A stretch of DNA of 64,000 nt from Bacteroidales bacterium (GTDB lineage: Bacteria; Bacteroidota; Bacteroidia; Bacteroidales; UBA932). Shown one piece after another: positions 52,612 to 63,010 of this stretch (position 1 is its first letter; every line of letters begins with the position of its first letter). The notes under the pieces were generated by a model. It worked only from the letters and a program-made list of their open reading frames with translations. It did no database searches and was not told the origin of the DNA. The DNA lies in the NCBI GenBank assembly GCA_004554455.1, contig SFMG01000002.1:1-64000 (forward strand), given 5' to 3'. Both the position numbers and the translations under genes were made by a program.

Positions 52612-55600
52612 TTATTGTCTTTCTATGTAGTAATATGCTTCATTTCCGCAAACGGTCTCTTCAGCAACAGAACGCAGTTTGGCGGCTGTTGCTGGGTCAA
52701 GGCCGCAATCAGCGGCATTGGAGTCAAAACGGCCTCCAAAGAGTACGAGATAGTTCACGCAAGCCTTGAGATATGCTCCTGCCGCTCCCTGGTGCTTGTT
52801 GTCGCTGTGGTAGAGATTGATCTCGGGGTAGCGGCTGCGACACAGCGCGAAGGCCTGGCCTATCGGAGATATCCAGTCTCCGGCTGCCTTTGCCATCGAG
52901 GCGGTGCCGTCTGCGAGCAGACTATCGAAGTTGTCGTAGCTGACATAACCGCCGTAGCTGCTTCCGGAGTAGGACCAGGTGTTTTCAAGTATCACCGTGC
53001 AGGACGGAGAAGAGCGGCGTATATTGTCGGAAAGGGTGCTGCACCAGCTGCTGACAGAAGCGTTGGCGACAGGGTCCGACTGGTAGAGGGCCGGGTTCTG
53101 GCTCTGGTCCTGTATGAAAGCGTAATCATAGCCGCCCTTTGCCACCGCTTCGGTCGAAAGCACGAGAGAGCAATGGTTCTGAAGGGTCTGGCTTCCCTTG
53201 AGGTTGCACTGTATTTCAAGCTCGTGGCCCTGGCTGGCTGCCAGTTCCTGGAGCTTCCAAACCGGAGCATTGTAGTAGGAGAAGGAGTTGCCGAGGCAGA
53301 GTATGCGCTTCCTGTCGGCAGATTCCGGCATTGAGAGGCGGTTGCAATATGCAGCCGAGAATCCGAACAGAGGCAGGAAGAGGGAGGCCGAACTGTTGCC
53401 GGTACTTTCGCTGATTCCGCTGCAGGTCTTATCCCCTACAGCCCGCATCCTTATACGAAGGGTGTCGCTTACCGCAGAGCCCAGGCGAATAATGCTGTTG
53501 ACCGTGCTGTACTGATAGGAGCTGTTGTAGTAGAGCCTGGCCGTGTACTTCAGTTCCGGATCTTCGGGGGCTGTGCTGAGCTGTTCGGGATTGCTCTTCC
53601 ATTCATTTCCTTCACACCACTCCAGCAACCAGTACTTGTGGGTGTTGGCCGATGGGCACAGGGTCAGGTTGAATTGGATGGCAGTCCCCTTGTCCAGCCC
53701 GCTGACAGGGAAGGAGAACAGCAGGTAATCATCCTTGACCATAGTGGAAACATAAGGCTTTCCCCCGCTTACGCTGTAGCTGAGAGGGGTAGCGGCAGAG
53801 GACTCGCCGCGGACAGCCCTGATGATACCGGCAGTTCCGTCGGTGGCCGGGATGCAACGGTGCTTTTCCAGAGTCCAGTAACGGGTGTACGGCTCGGTTC
53901 CGGAAGAGGTGAAGGTCCACATACTCGGCAAAGCACCGCTCATTTCCGGAAGAGGTATGTCATCCGGGTCATAGCCCTCCGGAGCCGTCCACCATATATT
54001 CTGTGAGGTGGCCGTGCTGCAGTTTGAACCGACCTTGCCTATATATTGCATATAGTTTGCGGCATCAAGGCCGGTCATCTGCGGATTGCCGTCGTTGTAG
54101 CTGCCCACGTCTCCCCTGGCTATGACCGCGTTGAAACCGCAGTCGTTGTTGCAGTAACCGAAAACGGTGCCCCTGTAAGAAGCCTCGTCGCTGATTATGC
54201 GGCCATGGTTCTCACAATCGGAGATTTTGCAGTCAGCGGAATTGACGAGGGATACGAGGCCACCCGCACGCGCGGACGTAGTGGATATGAGGTCCCCATT
54301 GTTGATGCAGCCTTTCAGGGAGCTGCCGCTGCCGGTGATGCAGCTTATGTTCCCTATTCTTCCCCCGCCCGTCGTGGCGAAGCTGTTGGTATTGCAACCG
54401 TTGTTGACACAGTCCTCGATGACTGTGCCCTTATTGGCGGCAGCAACTATGCCCGAAGACCTTGCTACGGAGGCGGTTACGGACGAATTGCTGACGCAGC
54501 CGCGAATATAGACGCGGGACGCCGAATTCTGTTCTATGGAGGCGAATCCGGCTATTCCGGCCACGTGGGTACCCGTAGCCCCGTTGGATGTATTTCCGCT
54601 GCCGTCAACGTTAATGGTGCCGTTGCTTTTGATGTTGGAAAGTACTGTATCTGCCGACTTGGCGTAGGCGAAACCTATGCTGGCCACGGTCATACGGCTG
54701 TTCCCGCTGTGCGCCTTTGCGCTTATTGAGGCGTCGTTGACTATGCCCCTGACGCAGGCGTCACAGACCAGTCCGGCGATGGCGCCGAAATCCGAAGAGG
54801 CCGTCGGAGTGTAGTCGAAGCTGCAGCTCCCGTCAAGTCTCAGGTTCTCTACTATGCCACCGTCGGTGACCGCTCCAAAGAGTCCCCATGCAGTGCCTGC
54901 CTCGGAAGGACTGGCGCTGAGATTGAGCTTCTTCAGACTGAAGCCGTTGCCGTCGAAGTGACCTGTGAAAGGAGTGCCGCTGACGGTTATGGCATTGCTT
55001 GCCCAGGTGAAGGTGGCCTTGCCTATAGGTTCCCATTCTGCGATGGAGGAACAATCTATGTCGCCGAGCAGATTGACAACGAAATCGCCGTCCTGCCAGC
55101 GTTCAATGCTTTCTCCCGCATTCCAAGCCTTTGCAAAGGCAAGGAGTTCTTCAGCTGTGGCTATGCCCTTACCGCTCAGTGTTCCGATGAATTTGACATT
55201 GTCCCTGTTCCAGCTGTCACAGGCCTGACCGCTGATTATGGTGGCGCCCAGCGAGAGGTAATTTTCTGAATCGGCCTGTACCGCGTCACTCTGGTCCGCC
55301 CTGGCTCCGATGCGTCCGCGCAGGGCACAGTCGGAAAAGCTGGACTGGGTGGTGGAGGACTGGAGCACGCCCACAAGCAGGCCTCGCATACCTTCCGGAG
55401 CTATGACGTCGCCATAGTTGCGGCAGCCGCTCACATCATAGCATTTGATGAGTCCGCAGACGCCGCCGGCAACGCTTCCCGCTTCCTGTGTGGATATCAG
55501 TCCGTTGTTGACGCAGGAGGATATCTTCTGACCCTTGACGTTCTGCTCGCTGCAGTAGGCCAGTATGCCGCCCATACGTACTCCGCTGACATTGGCCACG

Positions 55601-57030
55601 TAGTTTTCGGAATAGTCGCAGCTGACCGGTCCTTCATTGATACAGTTATCTATCTCGACGAGGTAGGCGTTGCCAACTATGCCGGCAGCCCTGTGGGACT
55701 TGACGTCTATGGTGGCCTCGTTGACACAGGATTCGATTCGGGCTATGCCCGAGGAGCCGGAGGAAACCGCAGCTGCAATTCCGCCTATGACGGCTGTATT
55801 GGTGTTTGAATATTTCTCCCCTATGTCCAGGGTGATGGAACCAGAGAAACGGCAGGAGGAGAGACGGCTGGAGCTTGTCGTAGAGAGAATCAGGCCGCAG
55901 ATACCGCCTGCCGCCACATTTCTGGAAGAGACGGAAGTGGCCTTTCCTGATATGTTTCCCTGCACGTTCACGTTCTCGATGATGGAACTTACGACCTGGC
56001 CGGCGATGAAGCCGAGAGCCACGTGACTGGTGCTGATTCCCGAGCCGCGGACCGTCAATGAGGCCTTGTCGAGTATAAGGTCACGGACAATGGCTCCGTT
56101 CAGGGAACCGAAGAGGCCGCAGACCTGGGTGGACTGTATGTCCACGGAGAGGGATAGGTTGCTGATGCGATGGCCGCGGCCGTCAAACACCGCAGTGAAA
56201 GGATTCGGCAGACTCTCCTTGCTGTTATAGGCGAGTGAGGCCGTTGATGCCGGCATTCCTATCGGAATCCATTCCTGACCGGACATGTCTATGTCAGCCC
56301 CGAGGAAGTAAATACCGTCCCCGTCAGGGTCGAAGGCCGAGGCATCTCCCGCATTCCAGGCCTTTGCGAAGGCGAGGAGTTCTTCGGAGGTGGATATGCC
56401 CTTCTGCGGAGCGCCTTCCTGGCTGATGTTTACGCTCAGCGGAGCCGCACCCTCCGGGGTGAAAATGATGACGGCGCTGCGCTCATCCAAGGATTCGTTG
56501 GCCGCCACGGCGAAGTTCAGGGTCTCGCTGGCCACGGCCTTTGAGTCAACTCTGCTGATCCAGTCCACCGGTATATCCACGGTGTAGGAGCTGTTGTAGT
56601 CCACTTTCACCACTACGGTGCCTCCTGCTGCCGTCAGTTCGGCCTTGCCGTCCACGGCGAAGACTATGGTCTCGGCACTCTGGCTTATCTGTACTTCGGC
56701 ACTGGCCTCGCCTGCCTTGAAAACGATCCTGGCGCTGCGGGCCGCTGCGGCCTTGCCGGGCTCGGCGACATTATCTTCCACGCTGATGCTCAGAACGGCG
56801 TCGCCCGTGCCTGAAGCCGGAGATATTGTCACCCAGTTCTCTTCGCAACTGGCCTCCCAGGCGCAATTCGAACTCAGGGAAACACTTTGGCCAGAGGCCG
56901 AAGAAGCCGCAAAGGACAGGGATGTCAGGTCGAGGGACAGCCTGTCCTCTTCAACGGGCTCCGGCTTGTTGCAGCCGGAGAGCCCGAAGGAAAGGATCAG
57001 AGCAAGACTGAATATGTGTCTGAGATTCAT
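52612..57030 (-). CDS. BACON-GLUG lipoprotein with C-terminal DUF4886 (SGNH) domain
   Basis: The protein has 1472 residues from ATG 57030, which gives a normal lipoprotein signal (LSGC, Cys20). An ATG 8 codons earlier is in frame but lies inside the previous gene. Order: two BACON domains (to about 210), GLUG module 1 starting 'LLAFAKAWNAGDASAFDPDG', GLUG module 2 starting 'LLAFAKAWNAGESIERWQDG' (about 630), a jelly-roll (about 1000-1230), then a C-terminal SGNH domain with GNSFS (Ser near 1243) and 'SDNKHQGAAGAYL' (Asp and His near 1410). A second surface esterase of locus B, one base downstream of the preceding stop. Confidence 0.85.
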   Translation of the reverse strand: MNLRHIFSLALILSFGLSGCNKPEPVEEDRLSLDLTSLSFAASSASGQSVSLSSNCAWEASCEENWVTISPASGTGDAVLSISVEDNVAEPGKAAAARSARIVFKAGEASAEVQISQSAETIVFAVDGKAELTAAGGTVVVKVDYNSSYTVDIPVDWISRVDSKAVASETLNFAVAANESLDERSAVIIFTPEGAAPLSVNISQEGAPQKGISTSEELLAFAKAWNAGDASAFDPDGDGIYFLGADIDMSGQEWIPIGMPASTASLAYNSKESLPNPFTAVFDGRGHRISNLSLSVDIQSTQVCGLFGSLNGAIVRDLILDKASLTVRGSGISTSHVALGFIAGQVVSSIIENVNVQGNISGKATSVSSRNVAAGGICGLILSTTSSSRLSSCRFSGSITLDIGEKYSNTNTAVIGGIAAAVSSGSSGIARIESCVNEATIDVKSHRAAGIVGNAYLVEIDNCINEGPVSCDYSENYVANVSGVRMGGILAYCSEQNVKGQKISSCVNNGLISTQEAGSVAGGVCGLIKCYDVSGCRNYGDVIAPEGMRGLLVGVLQSSTTQSSFSDCALRGRIGARADQSDAVQADSENYLSLGATIISGQACDSWNRDNVKFIGTLSGKGIATAEELLAFAKAWNAGESIERWQDGDFVVNLLGDIDCSSIAEWEPIGKATFTWASNAITVSGTPFTGHFDGNGFSLKKLNLSASPSEAGTAWGLFGAVTDGGIVENLRLDGSCSFDYTPTASSDFGAIAGLVCDACVRGIVNDASISAKAHSGNSRMTVASIGFAYAKSADTVLSNIKSNGTINVDGSGNTSNGATGTHVAGIAGFASIEQNSASRVYIRGCVSNSSVTASVARSSGIVAAANKGTVIEDCVNNGCNTNSFATTGGGRIGNISCITGSGSSLKGCINNGDLISTTSARAGGLVSLVNSADCKISDCENHGRIISDEASYRGTVFGYCNNDCGFNAVIARGDVGSYNDGNPQMTGLDAANYMQYIGKVGSNCSTATSQNIWWTAPEGYDPDDIPLPEMSGALPSMWTFTSSGTEPYTRYWTLEKHRCIPATDGTAGIIRAVRGESSAATPLSYSVSGGKPYVSTMVKDDYLLFSFPVSGLDKGTAIQFNLTLCPSANTHKYWLLEWCEGNEWKSNPEQLSTAPEDPELKYTARLYYNSSYQYSTVNSIIRLGSAVSDTLRIRMRAVGDKTCSGISESTGNSSASLFLPLFGFSAAYCNRLSMPESADRKRILCLGNSFSYYNAPVWKLQELAASQGHELEIQCNLKGSQTLQNHCSLVLSTEAVAKGGYDYAFIQDQSQNPALYQSDPVANASVSSWCSTLSDNIRRSSPSCTVILENTWSYSGSSYGGYVSYDNFDSLLADGTASMAKAAGDWISPIGQAFALCRSRYPEINLYHSDNKHQGAAGAYLKACVNYLVLFGGRFDSNAADCGLDPATAAKLRSVAEETVCGNEAYYYIERQ

Positions 57031-57031
57031 A

Positions 57032-58687
57032 TCACTGGATAATCTCATTTTCATTGAACTGGGTCCCCGGCTTGTTGTTATAACCCAGTACGTTGTCTAT
57101 GGTTGCGGCCGGTGCGCCCTCAGGATTGTCCTTGTATTCGGTCCAGGAGCCTACCTTGCCGCCCATTTTGCAGCGGGCAATGTTCAGGACTCCGACCTTG
57201 GCGGCATTGGCAACGCTGTCGAAATAGCCGCCGAGCCAGCCCGGGCCGTGGGAAGAATCTTTGTCGGAAAGTATTATGCCCTTGTTTTCGAAGCCGATAA
57301 CCTGAATCTTGGAGTGACCCACGCAACCTCCGCAGCGGCAGAGATATTCGGCGAATACGTTGCCTTCGTTGACGCAGTCCTCAACTTTGTTGTACCATCC
57401 TTCGGCGCCGCCCAGGATGCCGCCCATACGCTTCTGGTTGCCTGTGACTGCCGAGTTGCCGTAGAGGTCGCGCCTTACGGTACCGCGGTTCACACAGCCC
57501 TTGACAAGCGAAAATTCGTCTGCGGTGACACCACTGTTTATGGAGGCGACTATGCCGCCGGAACGGCCCGAGCCGCAGGATATGGTGCCGTTGTTGACTG
57601 CCTTCACTATAGAGCCCCAGTGCATATAGCCCTGGATGCCGCCAAGCATATGACCGCCTTCACCGGCCTCGGTCAGGGTGATGACTGACTTGGCCACTAT
57701 GTTGCCGTTGTTGACCACTGCCTCGTCATCGGACTCGCCTCCTATGACACATCTGTCGCCCTTGGCAACTATGCCGGCCATCGCGAACTGCGGGTCATTG
57801 CTGCCGTTGAAAATCACATCCACGTTGTTAGTCACGCCCTTGACGGTCACGGCGTCACCTACTGCCAGCAGAGCGCCGGCTGCCAGAGGGGCTTCCGGAG
57901 TTCCCTCAATGCTGATATAATCGCCTTTCTCTCCGAGGACGAGGTCCTTGATGGTGGCATTGCTGGCCATACCGAAGAGGCCGTAGCTGTTGTAGTCTCC
58001 TGTGGAAGCATCGAATGTCCACCTGATGCCCGTGATGCTGTGATGCCCGCCGTTGAAGACGCCCTGGAAATAGTTATCGCTGCTGGCTGCCGCCTTGACG
58101 CTCGAGCCAAGCTTGGCTATGCCTATAGGAGTCCAGTCGAGAACGGAAGAAAGGTCTATGTCTGTCTGGAGTTCCACCTCGCCGTCCTGGTTGAGCCAGC
58201 GGCTGCAGCTGCCTCCGGTGGAAACAGCCTGGGCGAAGGCGAGGAATTCCTCAAGCGACGGGATTCCGCCTATGCCCGCATCCGGATCTACAACCGGTAC
58301 ATATCCCCGCTGCTTCACGGTGACAGTCACGGAGACACCGGTGCGATTGCCGGGATCATTGGCATTGCCTGTGATGCGGAAGCTGCCCATCCTGTCGAAG
58401 GTTTCCGTATTCTCGTTCTTGAAGTTGGCTGAAGGGGTTATGGTGATGATGGCGTCACCGTGGCCCATTACGGGTTCCACCTGGATCCAGGAAGGCACGT
58501 CCAGCACCATCCAGTTGGTGTTGGTATTCACAATCAGCGATACGGCTGCCGGATCCTTTGCCGGAATCTCGCTTATTTCGCTGCGGTCGGGGGTGATATA
58601 GGATTCAAGAAGTTTCCCTTCGCTGCAGGCCGCAGTCACAAGGACACCCAGAGCCAAGGCGGCGAAAAGTTTGAAAGTCTGTTTCAT
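57032..58687 (-). CDS. BACON-GLUG lipoprotein without catalytic domain
   Basis: The 551-residue lipoprotein (lipobox TAAC, Cys21) has one BACON-like sandwich (about 30-130), the module 'FLAFAQAVSTGGSCSRWLNQ' and GLUG beta-helix repeats up to about 520, ending in a short unstructured tail. No enzyme domain is present. It is probably a surface binding protein of locus B; the GLUG region shares its plan with the three neighbouring genes. It ends one base before the start of the next gene. Confidence 0.82.
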   Translation of the reverse strand: MKQTFKLFAALALGVLVTAACSEGKLLESYITPDRSEISEIPAKDPAAVSLIVNTNTNWMVLDVPSWIQVEPVMGHGDAIITITPSANFKNENTETFDRMGSFRITGNANDPGNRTGVSVTVTVKQRGYVPVVDPDAGIGGIPSLEEFLAFAQAVSTGGSCSRWLNQDGEVELQTDIDLSSVLDWTPIGIAKLGSSVKAAASSDNYFQGVFNGGHHSITGIRWTFDASTGDYNSYGLFGMASNATIKDLVLGEKGDYISIEGTPEAPLAAGALLAVGDAVTVKGVTNNVDVIFNGSNDPQFAMAGIVAKGDRCVIGGESDDEAVVNNGNIVAKSVITLTEAGEGGHMLGGIQGYMHWGSIVKAVNNGTISCGSGRSGGIVASINSGVTADEFSLVKGCVNRGTVRRDLYGNSAVTGNQKRMGGILGGAEGWYNKVEDCVNEGNVFAEYLCRCGGCVGHSKIQVIGFENKGIILSDKDSSHGPGWLGGYFDSVANAAKVGVLNIARCKMGGKVGSWTEYKDNPEGAPAATIDNVLGYNNKPGTQFNENEIIQ

Positions 58688-58701
58688 ATCTTCTCTGTTT
58701 A

Positions 58702-61152
58702 TTATTGTTTCTTGGTTATCAGCATATAGTTAAGACAGCTGCGCTCGCCCTTCGAGTCGGAAGGATTGCTGACCAGGCCGCCCTTTGAAGTCACAGGGTC
58801 ATACACCCACATACAGGAGGAGCCGCCACCGTCGAAGCGGGTCATATTCCAGGCTCCCAGCTTGAGGGCGATGCGGTACATCTCGTAGCTCTTGAGGCCC
58901 ATTGACACCCAAGGCTGGCGACCGTCCACCTCTATGAGCCACAGTCTGGTGGCATTCCTGTCCACGGCAGCGAAAGTCACGGGATCGTGGTTGGTGATGT
59001 TGGTGTGGGTGGCCGGAGGGGTCTGGCTGGCATCCACTCCGTCAACCATAAACTGGAACATTGTCGCATTCTGGGTGATTATGGGCTTGGATACTCCGTC
59101 TATTGCCATATCGGCGCGCACTCGAAGCCCGGTGCCCACGGAAGCCACGGAAGCCACTGAGGCAGCCGTCGCACCCGAGAGGGAAAGCACGAATTCGTCG
59201 TCCCCGCTCACATAAGGCGGCTCGGCGAGGGCCTGTGTCCTGCCGTCGCAGATGGCGCTGACCACGGCGTCCGCATAGCCCGCGTTGACCTTCATGCGGC
59301 CGGAACTGTAGCGGCAGACAAGGTAGTAGGCGTCCTTTGCGAGAGCGTTCACCACCGAAGGCAGCGTTTCCGGATGCGGCTGACGCACATAGCGGCTGGT
59401 GTACATATTGGCCTCGAAGGCCGGGTATATATGCCTTACTATCGTATCGTTGATGCTGTAGTAAGGATATTCGCTGCCGCCTATCTCGAAGTGGCCGGCA
59501 GGACCGTCGCTGCGCCCGCTGAAGGTCTTCTTTCCGCAGGAGGCAGTGCCGTCATCGAAGACGGTCAGCGCCCAGTCGTGGTTTGGCAGGGCCTTGCGTA
59601 CGGAAGGCATATTCACATATATGGCTTCGCCGTTCTCGACGTGAGGGCCGCGGGATATGCCGTCGTTGCTGTCGAAGAAGCCGCTGTTGACGCCTGCTAT
59701 CACCTGGGTGCCTTCGGAACGGAGACGGTCACAAAGCTGGGAGAGGGTCTCGCGGACCTTCGGACCGTTGTTGTTGTTCTTGTTGGCGTTGGGGTTCGGC
59801 ACTATCCCGTCTGAATAGGCGGTGGTCAGGACGGCCTCCGTCGAAGCCAGATCCAGTTCCAGCACGCAGACACGGCGAGGCACATTGGTGCAGATGTATC
59901 GGGTGTAGCTGCAGCCCGAAGCGAGAGTACGGCTCTCATCGACCTTCCAGTCATAATAGGAGTCCAGGGTGCGGTCCACGGTGGTTTTCTCGGTGTCGAA
60001 CTTGCCCTCTGGGGCGAGCATTGCATTGTAGAACATCGCATCGGGAGCGGCGGCGGGATCGGAGCTGTAGAGAGAGTAGGAACCCGCGTGTCCATAACCG
60101 CTATTGGTAATGAAGTCGCCGGAGAGGAATTCGCCGCAGGCCCAGGCCGGACCGCACTGCCCCTCCTCGGCCTCGCAGAGTATGCTGCCGTAGTTGGCGC
60201 AGGAGCTGACGCTGCCGCTGGCGCTGCCGGCAAAACCGCCCGCAAGGGCTTTCAGGGGGCAGAGCACGTCGGCATAGTTACGGCAGTTTTGGAATATGAC
60301 CTTGTCGGCCTTGCCGCAGATGCCTCCCAGGCAGAGCTCGCGACCTGAAGCGCCCTCGGACATATATTCCAGAGTCAGGCGGTTCTGAACGGCGAGGAAG
60401 CTGGAAGATGTCGCGGCAGCGCACACGCCGCCCGCATTAGCAGGACCGGCGCTTGAACCCGTTACGCGTATCACGTCCCCGTCCCTACCCAGGACGAGAT
60501 TCTTGATGGTGGCGGAAGAGATGACCCCGAAGAAGCCGTTATCCGCAGACACTGAGGCGTCGCAACTGAGATTCAGGCCGCTTACGCAATGGCCCCTGCC
60601 GTCGAAGGTGCCGGTAAAAGGATGGGTCCTATTGCCTATCGGAGTCCAGTCCGTCAGCGTGGAGGCGTCAATGTCGGAGAGCAGAACCACGGATCCGTCC
60701 ACCATATAACGGGAGATGGAAGCGCCCGTGCTCACCGCCTCGGCAAAGGCCTGAAGGTCTGCGGCATCGGCTATCCCCCTGACGGTGACTGAACTCTCGG
60801 CCGATTGCGACACGGTCAGTGTGGCGACCTTCATTGACATGGTCTTTACCGTGATCACGGCAGTCCTGGAACTTCCGCTGGTGTTGGCGCTGACGTCAAC
60901 CTGAACGCTAACGGCTTCTGGAGACGCCTTCCCGCTGGAATTGAGCACCTTGGCCCAGGACTGGTTGGAACTTGCCACCCAATCTTCGGACGAGATTACC
61001 CCGAAGGATTCCCTTCCGCCCAGAGCATCGAACTCCAGGACGGCAGGAACGAGCTCCAGCACATCCTCAACGGGCTCCTCCCCGCCCCGGCAGGCCGCAA
61101 GAAGGCAGAGCGGGGCGAGTATGAGTGCGATATGTTTCAACAGTCTGTGCAT
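58702..61152 (-). CDS. NAGPA-type phosphodiester glycosidase lipoprotein
   Basis: The protein has 816 residues from ATG 61152 (lipobox LAAC, Cys21). BACON (about 25-110) and a GLUG module (about 120-370) precede a NAGPA/DUF2233 domain (about 410-815) with 'VIAGVNSGFFDSNDGISRGP' and 'NMTRFDGGGSSCMWVYDP', whose DGGGSS is the family hallmark. The human member cleaves GlcNAc from GlcNAc-1-phosphate-6-mannose; bacterial members act on sugar-1-phosphodiesters such as phage or wall components. An in-frame ATG at 61176 overlaps the susD stop, but the later one gives the standard signal peptide. Follows susD. Confidence 0.88.
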   Translation of the reverse strand: MHRLLKHIALILAPLCLLAACRGGEEPVEDVLELVPAVLEFDALGGRESFGVISSEDWVASSNQSWAKVLNSSGKASPEAVSVQVDVSANTSGSSRTAVITVKTMSMKVATLTVSQSAESSVTVRGIADAADLQAFAEAVSTGASISRYMVDGSVVLLSDIDASTLTDWTPIGNRTHPFTGTFDGRGHCVSGLNLSCDASVSADNGFFGVISSATIKNLVLGRDGDVIRVTGSSAGPANAGGVCAAATSSSFLAVQNRLTLEYMSEGASGRELCLGGICGKADKVIFQNCRNYADVLCPLKALAGGFAGSASGSVSSCANYGSILCEAEEGQCGPAWACGEFLSGDFITNSGYGHAGSYSLYSSDPAAAPDAMFYNAMLAPEGKFDTEKTTVDRTLDSYYDWKVDESRTLASGCSYTRYICTNVPRRVCVLELDLASTEAVLTTAYSDGIVPNPNANKNNNNGPKVRETLSQLCDRLRSEGTQVIAGVNSGFFDSNDGISRGPHVENGEAIYVNMPSVRKALPNHDWALTVFDDGTASCGKKTFSGRSDGPAGHFEIGGSEYPYYSINDTIVRHIYPAFEANMYTSRYVRQPHPETLPSVVNALAKDAYYLVCRYSSGRMKVNAGYADAVVSAICDGRTQALAEPPYVSGDDEFVLSLSGATAASVASVASVGTGLRVRADMAIDGVSKPIITQNATMFQFMVDGVDASQTPPATHTNITNHDPVTFAAVDRNATRLWLIEVDGRQPWVSMGLKSYEMYRIALKLGAWNMTRFDGGGSSCMWVYDPVTSKGGLVSNPSDSKGERSCLNYMLITKKQ

Positions 61153-61175
61153 ATTGTCAGAATCTGTGAGTGGCA

Positions 61176-62999
61176 TCAGAATGAAAGGCCGTCGTCCCAG
61201 CCCGGGTTCTGGCTCAGGTTTCCTCCCGTTGCCGTACGCTGGTCGGCAGGTATAGGCCAGAGGTAGTCGCAGGCGTCATTCCACTGATAATTCTCGGCCT
61301 CATAGAAGCACAGACGATTGTCGGCAGAAATGGTGAAGTTGCCTCCGATTTCTATCTGTGCGGTAGCGGCAATGCTGCTGCTGACGGAGGACGGTTTGCT
61401 GCCCTTCTTGTAGAAAAGCACGTCCGGGCGTCCGTCGGCATCGAGGTCGTATTCGCCGAGGGCCGGGACATATATGCCCTTGAAGCCGCCTGTCGCGGAT
61501 GGACACAGCCACTTGCCCTCGCCCCAGCGCAGGAGATCCCACTGGCGGAAGCCCTCTGAGAAGAGCTCCACGGTGCGCTCGCGGCGTATTTCGAGTATGG
61601 CCGCTTTCTGGCTGCCCTTTGCATTGGGATAGTATTCCTCCATCATAGGGTCGATATCGGCAGGGACGTCACCCATTTTGGTCATCCCGACACGGGCGCG
61701 GAGAAGGTCTATGGTCGCATTGACGTCTGCCTTTGTCAGTTCGCCCAGCTCGGCCTTGGCTTCCGCATAGTTGAGCAGAACCTCGGCGTAGCGGAATACG
61801 GGATAGTCGGTGGTGGAGGTGGTGGCGCCTTCGTGGGAAGAATCGCTTATGAATTTGATGATACGGTAGCCGCTGAGGGTACGCTCCCAGGAGAGGACCT
61901 CGTGTTCACTCTCTCCGGCAGCGATGTAGTCCGGTCCCTGTATGGTCTGTGCAAGACGCGGGTCGCGGTCCTTGAACTGCTCGGCATAGCTCATGTTCTG
62001 ATATCCGGTCTTGCTGGAAACCGGTTTTCCGTTGGCCAGGAGGTAGTGGTCCACAAAGCGCTGGGTGGCGCTGTGACGGGCATTCTTGTAGTCGAACTGT
62101 ATGCCGTGACGTATGGCCAGCTCAACCGCGTAGCGTCTGGCGAGTATGGTCTCGTTCTTCTCGGCATCCTCGAGCAGGAAGTACTCCCTGTAAGGGGTGG
62201 CCTTCTTCGGGTCGAGCTTCATTTCGTTGCCGCTGTAGAGACTGCGGCTGCCTATCATAAGCGCTGCCGCGTCGGCTGCCTGGCGCAGGAACCATTCGCT
62301 GCTCACGGTCACACCGTCGAAGACCTGCTCATCGACAGGCAGATACTCGGTTCCGGCGTGGTATTTACGGAAGGTACCCTCGAAGAGGGCCGCTCTGGAC
62401 TTGAGGGCCAGGGCCGCATCCTTGGACAGACGGTACTGGCTGTCGCTGCCCCAGTCTTCCGGCAGTCTCTCGTAGGCCCTGTCGCAGTCCTCGAGCACCT
62501 TCATCATCACATATCCGCGAGGGTCGCGAGGCTTGGTGAGTTCCTTGGTGTCGGTGGAACCGAGCACCTTGTCGTAGTAAGGCATATCTCCGAACTGGCG
62601 CACCATTTCGAAATATATCATAGCCCTGAAGAAATATGCGACGCCGTTGTATTTCTCCCTTGTCGCCTCGTCGCAGTTGACGTTTTTCTCGAGGAAGTAG
62701 TTCACGTCCCTGAGGGTGTCGAAAATGCCGGCCCACGACTTGGAAGACGGGAGTCTGGTGCCTTTCTGTATGGCGGAAAGGCTGGAAGAGAAATGGTCAT
62801 CCGCAACCTGTTCCGCGCAGGATGTCGGCGAAGGCAGGACGGATGCGTAAAAGCCGTTGGTAAAGAGCTCAAGTTCGTTCTCGGTGCGGAAGAATGTCTC
62901 CGGAGAGAGCTGGGTTTCCGGCAGTTTGGTAAGGAAACCGTCGCAGGATACGGCGCAGAAGGCGGCCGCAATGCTCATAATTATATGGAACTTTTTCAT
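61176..62999 (-). CDS. SusD/RagB-family surface lipoprotein (locus B)
   Basis: The 607-residue lipoprotein (lipobox AVSC, Cys19) has the N-terminal SusD sequence 'LPETQLSPETFFRTENELEL', 'GVAYFFRAMIYFEMVRQFGD', 'FRYAEVLLNYAEAKAELGEL' and 'EIRRERTVELFSEGFRQWDL'. It is clearly different from the locus A SusD (607 against 502 residues), so the two loci should bind different substrates. It follows susC by 11 bases. Confidence 0.95.
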   Translation of the reverse strand: MKKFHIIMSIAAAFCAVSCDGFLTKLPETQLSPETFFRTENELELFTNGFYASVLPSPTSCAEQVADDHFSSSLSAIQKGTRLPSSKSWAGIFDTLRDVNYFLEKNVNCDEATREKYNGVAYFFRAMIYFEMVRQFGDMPYYDKVLGSTDTKELTKPRDPRGYVMMKVLEDCDRAYERLPEDWGSDSQYRLSKDAALALKSRAALFEGTFRKYHAGTEYLPVDEQVFDGVTVSSEWFLRQAADAAALMIGSRSLYSGNEMKLDPKKATPYREYFLLEDAEKNETILARRYAVELAIRHGIQFDYKNARHSATQRFVDHYLLANGKPVSSKTGYQNMSYAEQFKDRDPRLAQTIQGPDYIAAGESEHEVLSWERTLSGYRIIKFISDSSHEGATTSTTDYPVFRYAEVLLNYAEAKAELGELTKADVNATIDLLRARVGMTKMGDVPADIDPMMEEYYPNAKGSQKAAILEIRRERTVELFSEGFRQWDLLRWGEGKWLCPSATGGFKGIYVPALGEYDLDADGRPDVLFYKKGSKPSSVSSSIAATAQIEIGGNFTISADNRLCFYEAENYQWNDACDYLWPIPADQRTATGGNLSQNPGWDDGLSF

Positions 63000-63010
63000 T
63001 TCTTGCGCAA

